A DNA stretch of 64,000 nt from Bacteroidetes bacterium B1(2017). GTDB taxonomy: Bacteria; Bacteroidota; Bacteroidia; UKL13-3. Shown here in pieces: positions 1 through 8,092 of the stretch. The DNA is taken from NCBI GenBank assembly GCA_002256395.1, contig NKJG01000002.1, forward strand, positions 273,098-337,097, written 5' to 3'. Numbering within the stretch: position 1 is the stretch's first letter; each line of letters opens with the position of its first letter. The notes under the pieces are model-generated. The model was not told the DNA's origin. It saw nothing but the letters and a program-made list of their open reading frames with translations, and searched no databases. A program made the position numbers and the translations under genes.

Positions 1-1
1 A

Positions 2-244
2 AAAAATCAAATTCTAATCTTTCCTAATCCTGCCAAAATGGGAGAGAGGCTTCAACTAAATTCCGAACATACAATTGAGTCTATTTCAATTAGCGATTTA
101 TCTGGAAGGATACTTCAAACCACAGAATTCACTCAATACACCTTAAATACAAGCATTTTAACACCAACTCTATCTGGAGTTTTTCTAGTTATTATTAAAA
201 CTAACCTGGGTTCAATGGTTCACAAAATTTTGGTTCAGCCATGA
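2..244 (+). CDS. C-terminal end of a T9SS-secreted protein (5' end outside window)
   Basis: The reading frame is open from base 2, so the ATG at 38 in the ORF track is internal and the gene begins before the window. The visible part reads IFPNPAK, then strands ending SGVFLVIIKTN and a short basic tail. This is the type A T9SS sorting domain, which directs a folded protein through the outer membrane before the signal is removed. The catalytic or adhesive part of the protein is not visible. Its stop overlaps the next start in ATGA, so the two genes are probably translationally coupled. Confidence 0.8.
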   Translation, partial: KNQILIFPNPAKMGERLQLNSEHTIESISISDLSGRILQTTEFTQYTLNTSILTPTLSGVFLVIIKTNLGSMVHKILVQP

Positions 245-420
245 CAAATAAGAAGTGTGAAAAGTGTGGGCAAGAGTTTGAATGTAAGCCCGAAGACATT
301 ACCAATTGCCAATGTGCAAGTATTCAATTAACAGAGAACGCAAGGAAGCTAATTGCTGCAAATTATACCGATTGCTTATGCTCAAATTGCCTTAGGAATA
401 TTAGCGAGGAGCAGGGTTAA
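241..420 (+). CDS. Small cysteine-rich CWC-type protein (59 aa)
   Basis: This ORF is too short for the track. It starts at an ATG overlapping the previous stop (ATGA) and ends at TAA just before a terminator. The protein carries CEKCGQEFECKP, then NCQC and CLCSNCL, giving several Cys pairs that could bind zinc or another metal. This pattern fits the Cys_rich_CWC family of small bacterial proteins, whose function is unknown. The coupling to a T9SS-secreted protein gene may be only transcriptional. Gene reality is well supported by the overlap, the Cys spacing and the terminator. Confidence 0.75.
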   Translation: MTNKKCEKCGQEFECKPEDITNCQCASIQLTENARKLIAANYTDCLCSNCLRNISEEQG

Positions 421-423
421 ACA

Positions 424-457
424 AAAAAGGTCGAACTAATTTAGCTCGACCTTTTCT
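424..457. terminator. Bidirectional intrinsic terminator
   Basis: AAAAGGTCGA and TCGACCTTTT form a 10-bp stem with an A-run before it and a T-rich stretch after it. It sits between the 3' ends of the CWC gene (+) and the next gene (-), so it can serve both strands. Confidence 0.8.
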
Positions 458-477
458 TTAAATACTGGTATTTGAAA

Positions 478-957
478 TTAGTTTTTAACTCCGTCTAATT
501 CATCAATAAAAGGGATATTATCCCAAATAGACATTCTTACGCTAAGAGCTAAGTAGTTTTCAATTTGCATAAATTTTGCGGCGTTTTTTGCACCAACAGC
601 TTTCTTTACTTTGCCATAATATTTATTCAAAAGCTTATCCGATTTAATATTGATATCCATTAATTCTTGAGTCAAAGCATCAATTTTCTTTTCATCTGCC
701 GAACCATAGGCATTCACGTATTCATTAATATTTGTAAGTCTTGCTCTACCCAATTCTTTTCTTTCAATTTCATATGCTTCATAAATAGGAGCAAATTTGG
801 CTAAATCTTCAACACTTAAGGATAAATACTGACCAACTAAAGCTCTTTTTTCTTTACCATATAAGGTTTGAATAATTTTAATGTCGTCTTGCGCATCTTG
901 AGCAAATACGGGTGCTACAAATAATAATAATAAGGCCCCTAGAATAATTTTTTTCAT
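478..957 (-). CDS. Secreted helical protein of unknown function
   Basis: I start this gene at the ATG for MKKIILGALLLLF (base 957) rather than the track start, because that gives a clean N-terminal signal peptide ending PVFAQ. The mature part is about 140 residues, rich in Lys, Glu and Ala and predicted mainly helical, with LSLSVEDLAKFAPIYEAYE resembling the long helices of small periplasmic stress proteins such as Spy/CpxP. No catalytic motif is visible. It stands alone, with a terminator downstream and the large SBBP gene upstream on the same strand. I do not assign a function. Confidence 0.75.
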   Translation of the reverse strand: MKKIILGALLLLFVAPVFAQDAQDDIKIIQTLYGKEKRALVGQYLSLSVEDLAKFAPIYEAYEIERKELGRARLTNINEYVNAYGSADEKKIDALTQELMDINIKSDKLLNKYYGKVKKAVGAKNAAKFMQIENYLALSVRMSIWDNIPFIDELDGVKN

Positions 958-1021
958 AATTTTTAAGTTTTGGTTCACAAATCTATAAAAGTTCAATTAT
1001 TAAAAAAGCGCACTCAATTTT

Positions 1022-4000
1022 TTAATGTAGAATAATTACTTTTTTAGGTTCAACTTGATACCCATTTATATTTTGGGGTTTAATAAAATAGGTTCCATTT
1101 TCCAAAAAGGAAAGATCTAGAGAGGTCTCAAGTCCCTTTATTTTAAAGGAATGAACAAGTTGTCCAAACATATTTAGAACCACCCAATCATTCTCATTTG
1201 GCTTACTTATTTGAAGTGTAATTTTACCAGAACTTGGGTTAGGATAAAGTCCAAAGGTATTGTATTCAATTCTGTTTAATCCATTAAATAGATCAATCAT
1301 AACAGGTAAATAGGCCGTATCACTTTGGCATGAAAACGAATTTTTTTCGATTAGTTTTAATACAAAGGTTCCTTTTTGAGTCCAGGTTACCTCTAAAGAA
1401 TCTGGACCGTTTAAACTAACTGGTAAATTGTTTACATACCAATTAAAAGTTGATCCAGCTTTTGGAGAAACCTTATAGGTATATGGTTTTAAGGTAATAG
1501 GTACTATTAAAACAATTGAATTAGTACCTGTTATAGTGCTCAAAGCTGGTTTAGGATTTTGGTTAACTTTTATTTGTTGACTCGTATCATAACACCCAAA
1601 TTCATTTCTTACAATTAATTGGAAATTACCTGGTATATCTGTGGCATAGGAATATTGGTTTGAACCAAATAATTTACTGCCATTCTTATACCATTGATAA
1701 TAATTAAGGTTCTTTTGTTGAGCCAGTAACAAAGCAAAATCACCTGCACAAATTACCAATGAATCTGGACTTTCTATTTTTCCAATTGGTTTAGGATTAA
1801 CAATTACCGTAACTGAATTTGAAGTATCACTACATCCAAATTCATTCGTTTGAATGCATTGGTATATGCCTGAATTTCTAACTTCTAAATCGCTTAAAGT
1901 ATCCAATAAAGGATTCAGGTTTTTAATCCAAACTCCTTTTTTTCCTCCGTTTAAATTGGTGTGTAGGGTAATTGAATTGCCAGCGCAAAATGTAGTAAAT
2001 TGAGTAGTATTAGTTATTGCTAAAGGCAAAGGATTAACTAAAATAGTCTTTGCTAAAGAGTCTTTACATCCCCAGTAATTTTGTTTAACGAGCTTTATAG
2101 AATAAGACCCAGAAATGGCGTAAGATTTATGAATTGATATTTGGTTCGAACTATCAAACATCCCATCTCCAAAATCCCAGGTATACCTAATAACAGAATC
2201 AACTAAAGTACTTTGGTCAGTAAGAAAAAAATCGTTGAATTTGGCGCATTGGGTAGGTAAATTTATATTAAATTGAGCGCTTGGCTTTGGAAACAAGTTC
2301 ATAGAAACAGCGTTCGAAGTATCAATATCACCGCCAGAAATTACTTTTCTTCTAAGCCAATATTTATAGGCAAAATTTCCTGGTACATAATTGGCCAAGG
2401 AGTTTGAACCAGGGGCAAGGGTAAAGCCAGAATTAGAATCCGTATAGGAAATAAGCCAAGAATAATTGTAAACGCCTGAGCCACCAGAAGGTATTAATCC
2501 AATAATAGGAGCAGGAGAGGTGCCACCACAAATTGTTTGTGAACCAAAAATCGCATTTTTTGTGATGGGAATTAAATTACCATTGCCTGTTAAGGATATT
2601 AAAAACATATCATTTGTTCCAGCCAATGTTGTTTGCCAAGCTCCAGAGGTACTAATATTGGAAATAGAATTTGTTAATCCTGTAACCAAAACATAATTGT
2701 TTTTCCCTATTGCCACGCTATAGGCATAATCGCCAAGGGTTCCGCCATAATAGGTCGACCAAATTCTATTGCCAGTGGTATCAAATTTGGCAATAAACGC
2801 ATCTTCATTTCCACCTAAAGTTAATTGGTAGGCATTTGCTGAAGCTATACCTAATGCCGAGTTTGTAAACCCAACAATAACAGGATTTCCTAGTTTATCC
2901 AAAACCACACTATTTGAAAACTCATCCACATCACTTCCAAAATAGGTTCCCCATTTTTTTGCACCCGACGAATCAAATGAGGCAAGGTAAACATCATTTT
3001 CACCTTTATTTATTGATTGAAAAACGCCAGAACTAGCAATTCCATTAGAGGAAAGGGTTGTTCCTGTTAAATAAATGGTTCCATTCTCATCACAAGTTAA
3101 TGATCTACCATCTTCATTACTACTTCCACCAAAATAGGTGCCCCAGATACGCAAACCATAGGTATTAAATTTCACCAAATAGGCGTCATTGGTTGTTCCC
3201 GAACCACCTAATTGACTTTGATACGCGTTGCTTGTGGCAATGCCACTTGAGGAGGCTGTAAATCCGGTAAACAACACGTTTCCTTGGGGGTCGCAGGTAA
3301 TTCCAGTTCCATACTCATTGGTTGAACCTCCATAATAGCTTGCCCAAATTAAATTGCCATTTGGGTTAAATTTAGCAATCATGGCATCATTATTCCCTCC
3401 AAATGAGCTTTGGTGTGAGCCTACCGTTGCTACATTCTGATCTGAATTGGTGTATCCACTTAAAAAAATATTTTCATTATCATCGCTTGCAATTCCATAT
3501 CCATAATCAAGAAAATTACCTCCAAAATAGGTTGCCCAAACCCTTGTACCAGAACCAGTAAATTTAAGTACAAAGGCATCCGTAACTCCATTTAAAGAAT
3601 CCTGAAAAGATCCTGAAGTAGCAATTCCATTAGTAGATCCTGTAAGTCCTGCAACTAATAAATATCCCTGTTTAGAAATAGTTACATCATAGCAATAATC
3701 ATTATCATTCCCTCCATAATAAGTTGCCCAAACTAAATTGCCAAACTCATTAAATTTTAAAATAAATCCATCGTTATTTCCGCCATAAGTACTTTGGTAA
3801 GCTCCAGAGGTAGCTATTCCAAAAGTAGAATAGGTATATCCAATTACGATAGAACTTCCAGAACTATCTATTTTAATACTATTACCATTATCATAACCTG
3901 AACCACCAAAATAGGTTGCCCATGGACTTGGGTCAATAACAAGCGTTTGATTTTTAGGAATATCCTGAATAAGAAACCCAAACTCTGAATCAGAATAGTG

Positions 4001-4711
4001 TTTATATTTTACATCTACAGCCTTTTGATTTTGATTCTCATTCTCATTGATTAAATAACTTAATGGGATATGCTCCTTGATAGTGCCCAACTTACATGAA
4101 AACTCAAGATTCCCAGCTTCATTTAGAGCACTTTTAAGGGAGCCGTTAACTCTTAATCGTATTTGGCTAGGATTACCTCCAGGGTGAACTACAAATGTGT
4201 ATTTAAAGCCATTTTCGCAGGTAAAAACAATATCAATATTTGGATAAATGTTTTTTCGAATAACCGTATTGAAATGATTAATTCCTTCAAAACCCTTATC
4301 AGGAGTATATTCATTATAAAAATTAAGTACTGAACTCTGTTCATTATCTGGTAGAAAAAGAGCCTCGGTATTACAACCAACTAGTTCAATGTCAATTCTA
4401 TTGAAGGAAATCGGCATCAAATTGCCAACATTAGGCCTTGTATTACCAAAGTTTTGAAACTTTTTTCCTTGGTTTATATTGCTCTCAGGATACTTAAATA
4501 GTTCATAGCTAAAGCCTTCATTATTCAAATGTACATTCATGGAATTACCCGAATGGTAATAAACAACTTTCGTATTCTGTTTTCTATTTTGGTCTAAAAT
4601 CTGACCTTCATTTTTAATGAAGCCAAATTTGGTATTTAACCCAAATACATTAAGCGGAACTATTTGTATGAGCACATAAAAAAAGAGGAAATATTTTATT
4701 GGTTTGCTCAT
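1022..4711 (-). CDS. Large T9SS-secreted surface protein: SBBP beta-propeller repeats, PKD domain, type A sorting domain
   Basis: The 1229-residue protein has a signal peptide (about residues 1-25) and a conserved N-terminal domain also found in the second SBBP protein of this window. At least seven SBBP-type repeats follow (about 260-700), each opening with a motif like WATYFGG or WGTYFGG. A PKD-like module (YTWDFGDG) comes after about residue 840, followed by Ig-like segments, and the end reads YPNPSSGKITL with a closing basic tail, a type A T9SS sorting domain. The protein is therefore predicted to be exported across the outer membrane and either attached or released, probably as an adhesin or structural protein. 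No enzymatic motif is seen. It is transcribed divergently from the histidine kinase. Confidence 0.85.
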   Translation of the reverse strand: MSKPIKYFLFFYVLIQIVPLNVFGLNTKFGFIKNEGQILDQNRKQNTKVVYYHSGNSMNVHLNNEGFSYELFKYPESNINQGKKFQNFGNTRPNVGNLMPISFNRIDIELVGCNTEALFLPDNEQSSVLNFYNEYTPDKGFEGINHFNTVIRKNIYPNIDIVFTCENGFKYTFVVHPGGNPSQIRLRVNGSLKSALNEAGNLEFSCKLGTIKEHIPLSYLINENENQNQKAVDVKYKHYSDSEFGFLIQDIPKNQTLVIDPSPWATYFGGSGYDNGNSIKIDSSGSSIVIGYTYSTFGIATSGAYQSTYGGNNDGFILKFNEFGNLVWATYYGGNDNDYCYDVTISKQGYLLVAGLTGSTNGIATSGSFQDSLNGVTDAFVLKFTGSGTRVWATYFGGNFLDYGYGIASDDNENIFLSGYTNSDQNVATVGSHQSSFGGNNDAMIAKFNPNGNLIWASYYGGSTNEYGTGITCDPQGNVLFTGFTASSSGIATSNAYQSQLGGSGTTNDAYLVKFNTYGLRIWGTYFGGSSNEDGRSLTCDENGTIYLTGTTLSSNGIASSGVFQSINKGENDVYLASFDSSGAKKWGTYFGSDVDEFSNSVVLDKLGNPVIVGFTNSALGIASANAYQLTLGGNEDAFIAKFDTTGNRIWSTYYGGTLGDYAYSVAIGKNNYVLVTGLTNSISNISTSGAWQTTLAGTNDMFLISLTGNGNLIPITKNAIFGSQTICGGTSPAPIIGLIPSGGSGVYNYSWLISYTDSNSGFTLAPGSNSLANYVPGNFAYKYWLRRKVISGGDIDTSNAVSMNLFPKPSAQFNINLPTQCAKFNDFFLTDQSTLVDSVIRYTWDFGDGMFDSSNQISIHKSYAISGSYSIKLVKQNYWGCKDSLAKTILVNPLPLAITNTTQFTTFCAGNSITLHTNLNGGKKGVWIKNLNPLLDTLSDLEVRNSGIYQCIQTNEFGCSDTSNSVTVIVNPKPIGKIESPDSLVICAGDFALLLAQQKNLNYYQWYKNGSKLFGSNQYSYATDIPGNFQLIVRNEFGCYDTSQQIKVNQNPKPALSTITGTNSIVLIVPITLKPYTYKVSPKAGSTFNWYVNNLPVSLNGPDSLEVTWTQKGTFVLKLIEKNSFSCQSDTAYLPVMIDLFNGLNRIEYNTFGLYPNPSSGKITLQISKPNENDWVVLNMFGQLVHSFKIKGLETSLDLSFLENGTYFIKPQNINGYQVEPKKVIILH

Positions 4712-4739
4712 TTAATAGGTAGGTTTATTACTCTTAGTA

Positions 4740-4768
4740 AAAATATATTAAAAACTTAACATTTTCAA
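4740..4768 (-). promoter_or_regulatory. Candidate Bacteroidota promoter for the SBBP protein
   Basis: On the minus strand TTG (4768-4766) is followed after 18 bp by TATATTTT (4747-4740), a 7/8 match to TAnnTTTG. The predicted start of transcription lies about 15-20 bases before the ATG at 4711. Confidence 0.4.
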
Positions 4769-4793
4769 GTCGCAAATTTTTAAGTTATTGTTG

Positions 4794-4823
4794 TTGAATG
4801 TAGTTATAAAATAAATAACTTTG
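4794..4823 (+). promoter_or_regulatory. Bacteroidota-type promoter for the histidine kinase
   Basis: TTG (4794-4796), a 19-bp spacer and TAACTTTG (4816-4823) match the Bacteroidota consensus TTG-N19-TAnnTTTG exactly. Transcription would begin near 4830, just before the TTG codon at 4841 and well before the ATG at 4895. Confidence 0.65.
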
Positions 4824-4840
4824 TTAGAGAGAAACATACC

Positions 4841-6169
4841 TTGAAACGTACAATTTTTAGCTTAAATCATTTTTTGTTCCCAGAGGGGAATAAAATGGAT
4901 GTTTCTACCAAAATGTTTTTAGCCGGAAATGTAACAATAGCAGTTGCAAGCCTTATTGGAGTATTTTCTAATTTTCTAACGGGTTTACCTATTTCCTTAA
5001 GCATATTTACCCTTGTACTTTTCTTAATTAATTCAGCATTTTTCTTTAATGTAAGAAAACTTCAAGTCCTTAGCAATGCTAAAGCTATTCTATTTTTGAT
5101 TATCCTATTATCGTTTTTGATGTTTTTTTGGCCTCAGAATGGAGGTTATAATGGGCCAATACTCATGTACTTTTTTGTGATCCCAATGTTTACTGGATTT
5201 TTCTTTAATAGAAAAAAATCTTATGGGGTTTTCTTTCTTATTATTTTGCTTACCACCTTGTTCTTAGTATATTATTTCGTTCATCCAGAATTAATCTTTG
5301 CTTATTCTTCTGAAAAATTAAGGTTACTTGATACGGTAATTTCATTAGTATTATCTGGAGGAGTTTCTCTAGAGATGGCTCTATATTACAAGGAACAACA
5401 AACCAGACAGCAGGAAGAACTAGTTAAGAAAAACGAATTGATAGTGCTTCAAATGAAAGCCATTCAAGAAATAGATGAGTATAAATCCATCGTGTTTGCT
5501 AGCATGTCGCACGACCTGAAGGGCCCGATAAATAATGTAAAATCGATTTTTGAATTGATTAATGATGATACATTAAGTTTAGAAGAAAAAACTCAGGTGT
5601 TTAACTCAACCCAAGATCAAATTAAAGAATCTTCAGCTTTGGTTGAAAATATTTTGTTTTGGGCACGCTCTCAAATGAAAGGGTTAAACATTAATAAAGA
5701 AACTTTTCTTGTTAACGAACTTATCCAAAATGTTACTTCAAGTGAATCTAGTTCTCTATTAAAAAAAAGAATTTACCTTCAAACACATATACCAGGGCAT
5801 ATTTATGCGATTGGTGATAAAGAGCTATTTAAAATAGTATTAAGTAACATTATAAGAAATGCCGTAAAGTTTTCTAAGGAGCAATCTATCATAACCATAT
5901 TTGTAGGCAGAAATTCTAAGAAGGAAATTTTTGTTCAAGTTAAGGATGAGGGGATGGGAATTCCTGAAAGCCAATTGCCATTTATTTTTGATGGTGGATT
6001 AAGTAGCGTTGGTACAAAAAAAGAAATTGGTAGTGGTTTAGGTTTAAAACTTTGTAAATTATTTACAGAACTTAATGGTGGGTTAATTACCGTGGAAAGT
6101 AAAGTTAACGAGGGTAGCTTTTTTACCTTTACAATTCCTGAGGGCGCTAAGTCTATGATGAAACCATAG
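4841..6169 (+). CDS. Orphan membrane sensor histidine kinase
   Basis: The N-terminal half holds about six hydrophobic segments, then a linker helix rich in Gln/Glu/Lys (about 180-210). A HisKA domain with the phospho-acceptor in SMSHDLKGPINN (His224 from the TTG start) follows, then the HATPase_c domain with IIRNAVKFS (N box), DEGMGIPE (G1) and GSGLGLKLC (G2). All kinase boxes are intact. No response regulator is adjacent, so the partner is elsewhere. The track start is TTG; an in-frame ATG at 4895 removes 18 residues without touching the first membrane segment and is a real alternative. The sensed signal cannot be told from the sequence. Confidence 0.85.
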   Translation: MKRTIFSLNHFLFPEGNKMDVSTKMFLAGNVTIAVASLIGVFSNFLTGLPISLSIFTLVLFLINSAFFFNVRKLQVLSNAKAILFLIILLSFLMFFWPQNGGYNGPILMYFFVIPMFTGFFFNRKKSYGVFFLIILLTTLFLVYYFVHPELIFAYSSEKLRLLDTVISLVLSGGVSLEMALYYKEQQTRQQEELVKKNELIVLQMKAIQEIDEYKSIVFASMSHDLKGPINNVKSIFELINDDTLSLEEKTQVFNSTQDQIKESSALVENILFWARSQMKGLNINKETFLVNELIQNVTSSESSSLLKKRIYLQTHIPGHIYAIGDKELFKIVLSNIIRNAVKFSKEQSIITIFVGRNSKKEIFVQVKDEGMGIPESQLPFIFDGGLSSVGTKKEIGSGLGLKLCKLFTELNGGLITVESKVNEGSFFTFTIPEGAKSMMKP

Positions 6170-6372
6170 TCAAGCCAAAACATAACACCTTTAAAAGCAA
6201 TTAAATACACACTTTAAAATTCCTATAATTAATATTATGTTAAATAGGTTTGTTCTAAACATTAACTTGTTACTTCCACCTTATTACTATACAATGTTCT
6301 AAAAGTATTTTATTATAATGCTTTTGAATTTGCTTCCATTATTGCACCTACCCTAATTATAGAACTTAATTC

Positions 6373-6411
6373 AAAAAAAAATCCCAAACACGAATGCTTG
6401 GGATTTTTTTT
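6373..6411. terminator. Intrinsic terminator
   Basis: ATCCCAA and TTGGGAT form a stem flanked by an A-run and a T-run of about eight. It lies just beyond the stop of the TPR gene (-). The T-run on either strand allows use in both directions. Confidence 0.8.
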
Positions 6412-6427
6412 GAAATTCTATTTTAAA

Positions 6428-7813
6428 TTAATCATACAATTCACGTTTCTTTTTAGTTTCCATGGCTTTCTTTTCATCACCTAAATTGGCGTAAACCATT
6501 TGGATGCTTTGAAGAATTTCTCTCATGTATTCGTATTTCTCTTTCTTCTTATCTGCCGTATCCTCACCCTTGGCATCAGCAATAGCTAATGCTTGATTAA
6601 AGTATCCTAAGGCTGTATTCAGGATATCATCCTTCTGTTTCTTCAAAGGATTATATCTTTTATCGTATTCGGCCTGGGTTATATTAGTTGGCAAACCATT
6701 AATTTTTTCAACTAATTCAGTGGTTTTATTGTTTGTAAGCGCTCCTAGGTTTATAAATGCATCAATATAATCAGGATTTAATTCCACAACTTTTTTATAA
6801 TCGGCTTCAGCTTTAACCGCACTTTCTTTACTCTTATTCTGAAATTCAGAATATTGTTTTTGATAATTAGCTGCAGCGGCAGTATAATTGGCCTTCTTAG
6901 CGGCAACCTTCTCACCCTGCGCCTTTCTTGTTAAGGTTGAGGCTGTATCTCTGCTATGTTTTCCCCTCTTAATAAGATCATTTGCAAAGTTGTCATAAAC
7001 ACTACCTCGAACATACAATAATTGAACGTCGTCTGGGTTAATTTCTAAAGCTGCATTTAATTTATCAAGCAACATATCTGGTTTACCCATATTTAAATAA
7101 ATATTCAATTCCTGATTAATTAATGCCTTTTCTGTAGGGAATTTACTTCTTCCAAGATCTACAAATTTTAATGCACTAGTGGTATCTTTCTCCTCTAAAT
7201 AAATATTAGCCATTTGCATGTAAATTAAATGGTCGTCGTAATTTAAGTCCATTAATTTTTGCAAATAAATCTTTGCTTTGGGATTGTTATTAGATTGAAC
7301 TGCAGAATATGCCATGTATAGATAGATATTCTTTTCCGACAAATTGTTCTTTTTTAAATCTTCATTTTTGTCATAAGGAATTACATCTAAAACCATTTGA
7401 TAGTAATTAATTGCAGCTGAATAATCTTTCTTCTCATAAGCTGTAATACCCTTATTAAAATTCATAAAAGCACTATTCAAAATGGCATTATCGCGGCAAT
7501 AGTATTCGTAACGTTTTTTAACATCTGTTTCGATACATTTTTTGCAACCGGCATAAAATTTTTCAGCCAAATCAGTATCTACTAGTTTTTCATAGGCAGG
7601 ATTTCTATAAATAGTATCCAAAATTGCCACATAGTAAAACCATGCCTTTGGATCATCTTTGGTTTCAGGATTAATAATGGCTGCCTCGATGGATTTTTTT
7701 GCATCTTCCATTTCACCGTTTCTAAGGTAAATGGCAGCGCTCTCTACATTGCTTTTTTGAGCAAAGGCTTGTAAACTCAGGATTGCCAAGCCGGCTAACA
7801 ATAGTTTTTTCAT
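6428..7813 (-). CDS. Secreted TPR-repeat protein
   Basis: A signal peptide (MKKLLLAGLAILSLQAFAQ) precedes about 440 residues arranged as tetratricopeptide-like helix pairs. Examples are ITAYEKKDYSAAINYYQMVL, NNPKAKIYLQKLMDLNYDD and ADYKKVVELNPDYIDAFINLG. A lysine/alanine-rich helical insert lies near residues 280-330. TPR proteins act as protein-binding scaffolds in the envelope; no enzymatic motif is visible. It is monocistronic, with its own terminator downstream. The partner protein is unknown. Confidence 0.8.
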   Translation of the reverse strand: MKKLLLAGLAILSLQAFAQKSNVESAAIYLRNGEMEDAKKSIEAAIINPETKDDPKAWFYYVAILDTIYRNPAYEKLVDTDLAEKFYAGCKKCIETDVKKRYEYYCRDNAILNSAFMNFNKGITAYEKKDYSAAINYYQMVLDVIPYDKNEDLKKNNLSEKNIYLYMAYSAVQSNNNPKAKIYLQKLMDLNYDDHLIYMQMANIYLEEKDTTSALKFVDLGRSKFPTEKALINQELNIYLNMGKPDMLLDKLNAALEINPDDVQLLYVRGSVYDNFANDLIKRGKHSRDTASTLTRKAQGEKVAAKKANYTAAAANYQKQYSEFQNKSKESAVKAEADYKKVVELNPDYIDAFINLGALTNNKTTELVEKINGLPTNITQAEYDKRYNPLKKQKDDILNTALGYFNQALAIADAKGEDTADKKKEKYEYMREILQSIQMVYANLGDEKKAMETKKKRELYD

Positions 7814-8006
7814 TGGTTATCTTAGTTAAAATTTGGACTTACCCTTAAGTATGTATTTTGTTCACTTGCTTATCTATAAATAGTAGTCAACAAAATACTA
7901 AAAAGGTTCAAACCCTCCTATTTCAATACAAACATAAGGCAAAACTTTATTTGGGTCAAATTATTACTTTGTGTTTAAAAACAATTTTCAAGTTTGTTTC
8001 GAACCT

Positions 8007-8046
8007 AAAAAAATGCCCCACCTTCTTAAAGGCAGGGCATTTTTTA
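8007..8046 (-). terminator. Intrinsic terminator of the M16 peptidase gene
   Basis: ATGCCC (8013-8018) pairs with GGGCAT (8035-8040), with an inner CCTT/AAGG stem and T/A runs on both sides. It lies downstream of the minus-strand peptidase gene. Confidence 0.7.
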
Positions 8047-8092
8047 TATGGTTTTAAATTTATTTAATAAATCAAAACAGAGGTCAACTAGG

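Noticed and set aside
7858-8067. ORF of 69 codons between the TPR and M16 genes
   Set aside because: Low-complexity translation without family features; its end runs through the M16 terminator hairpin.
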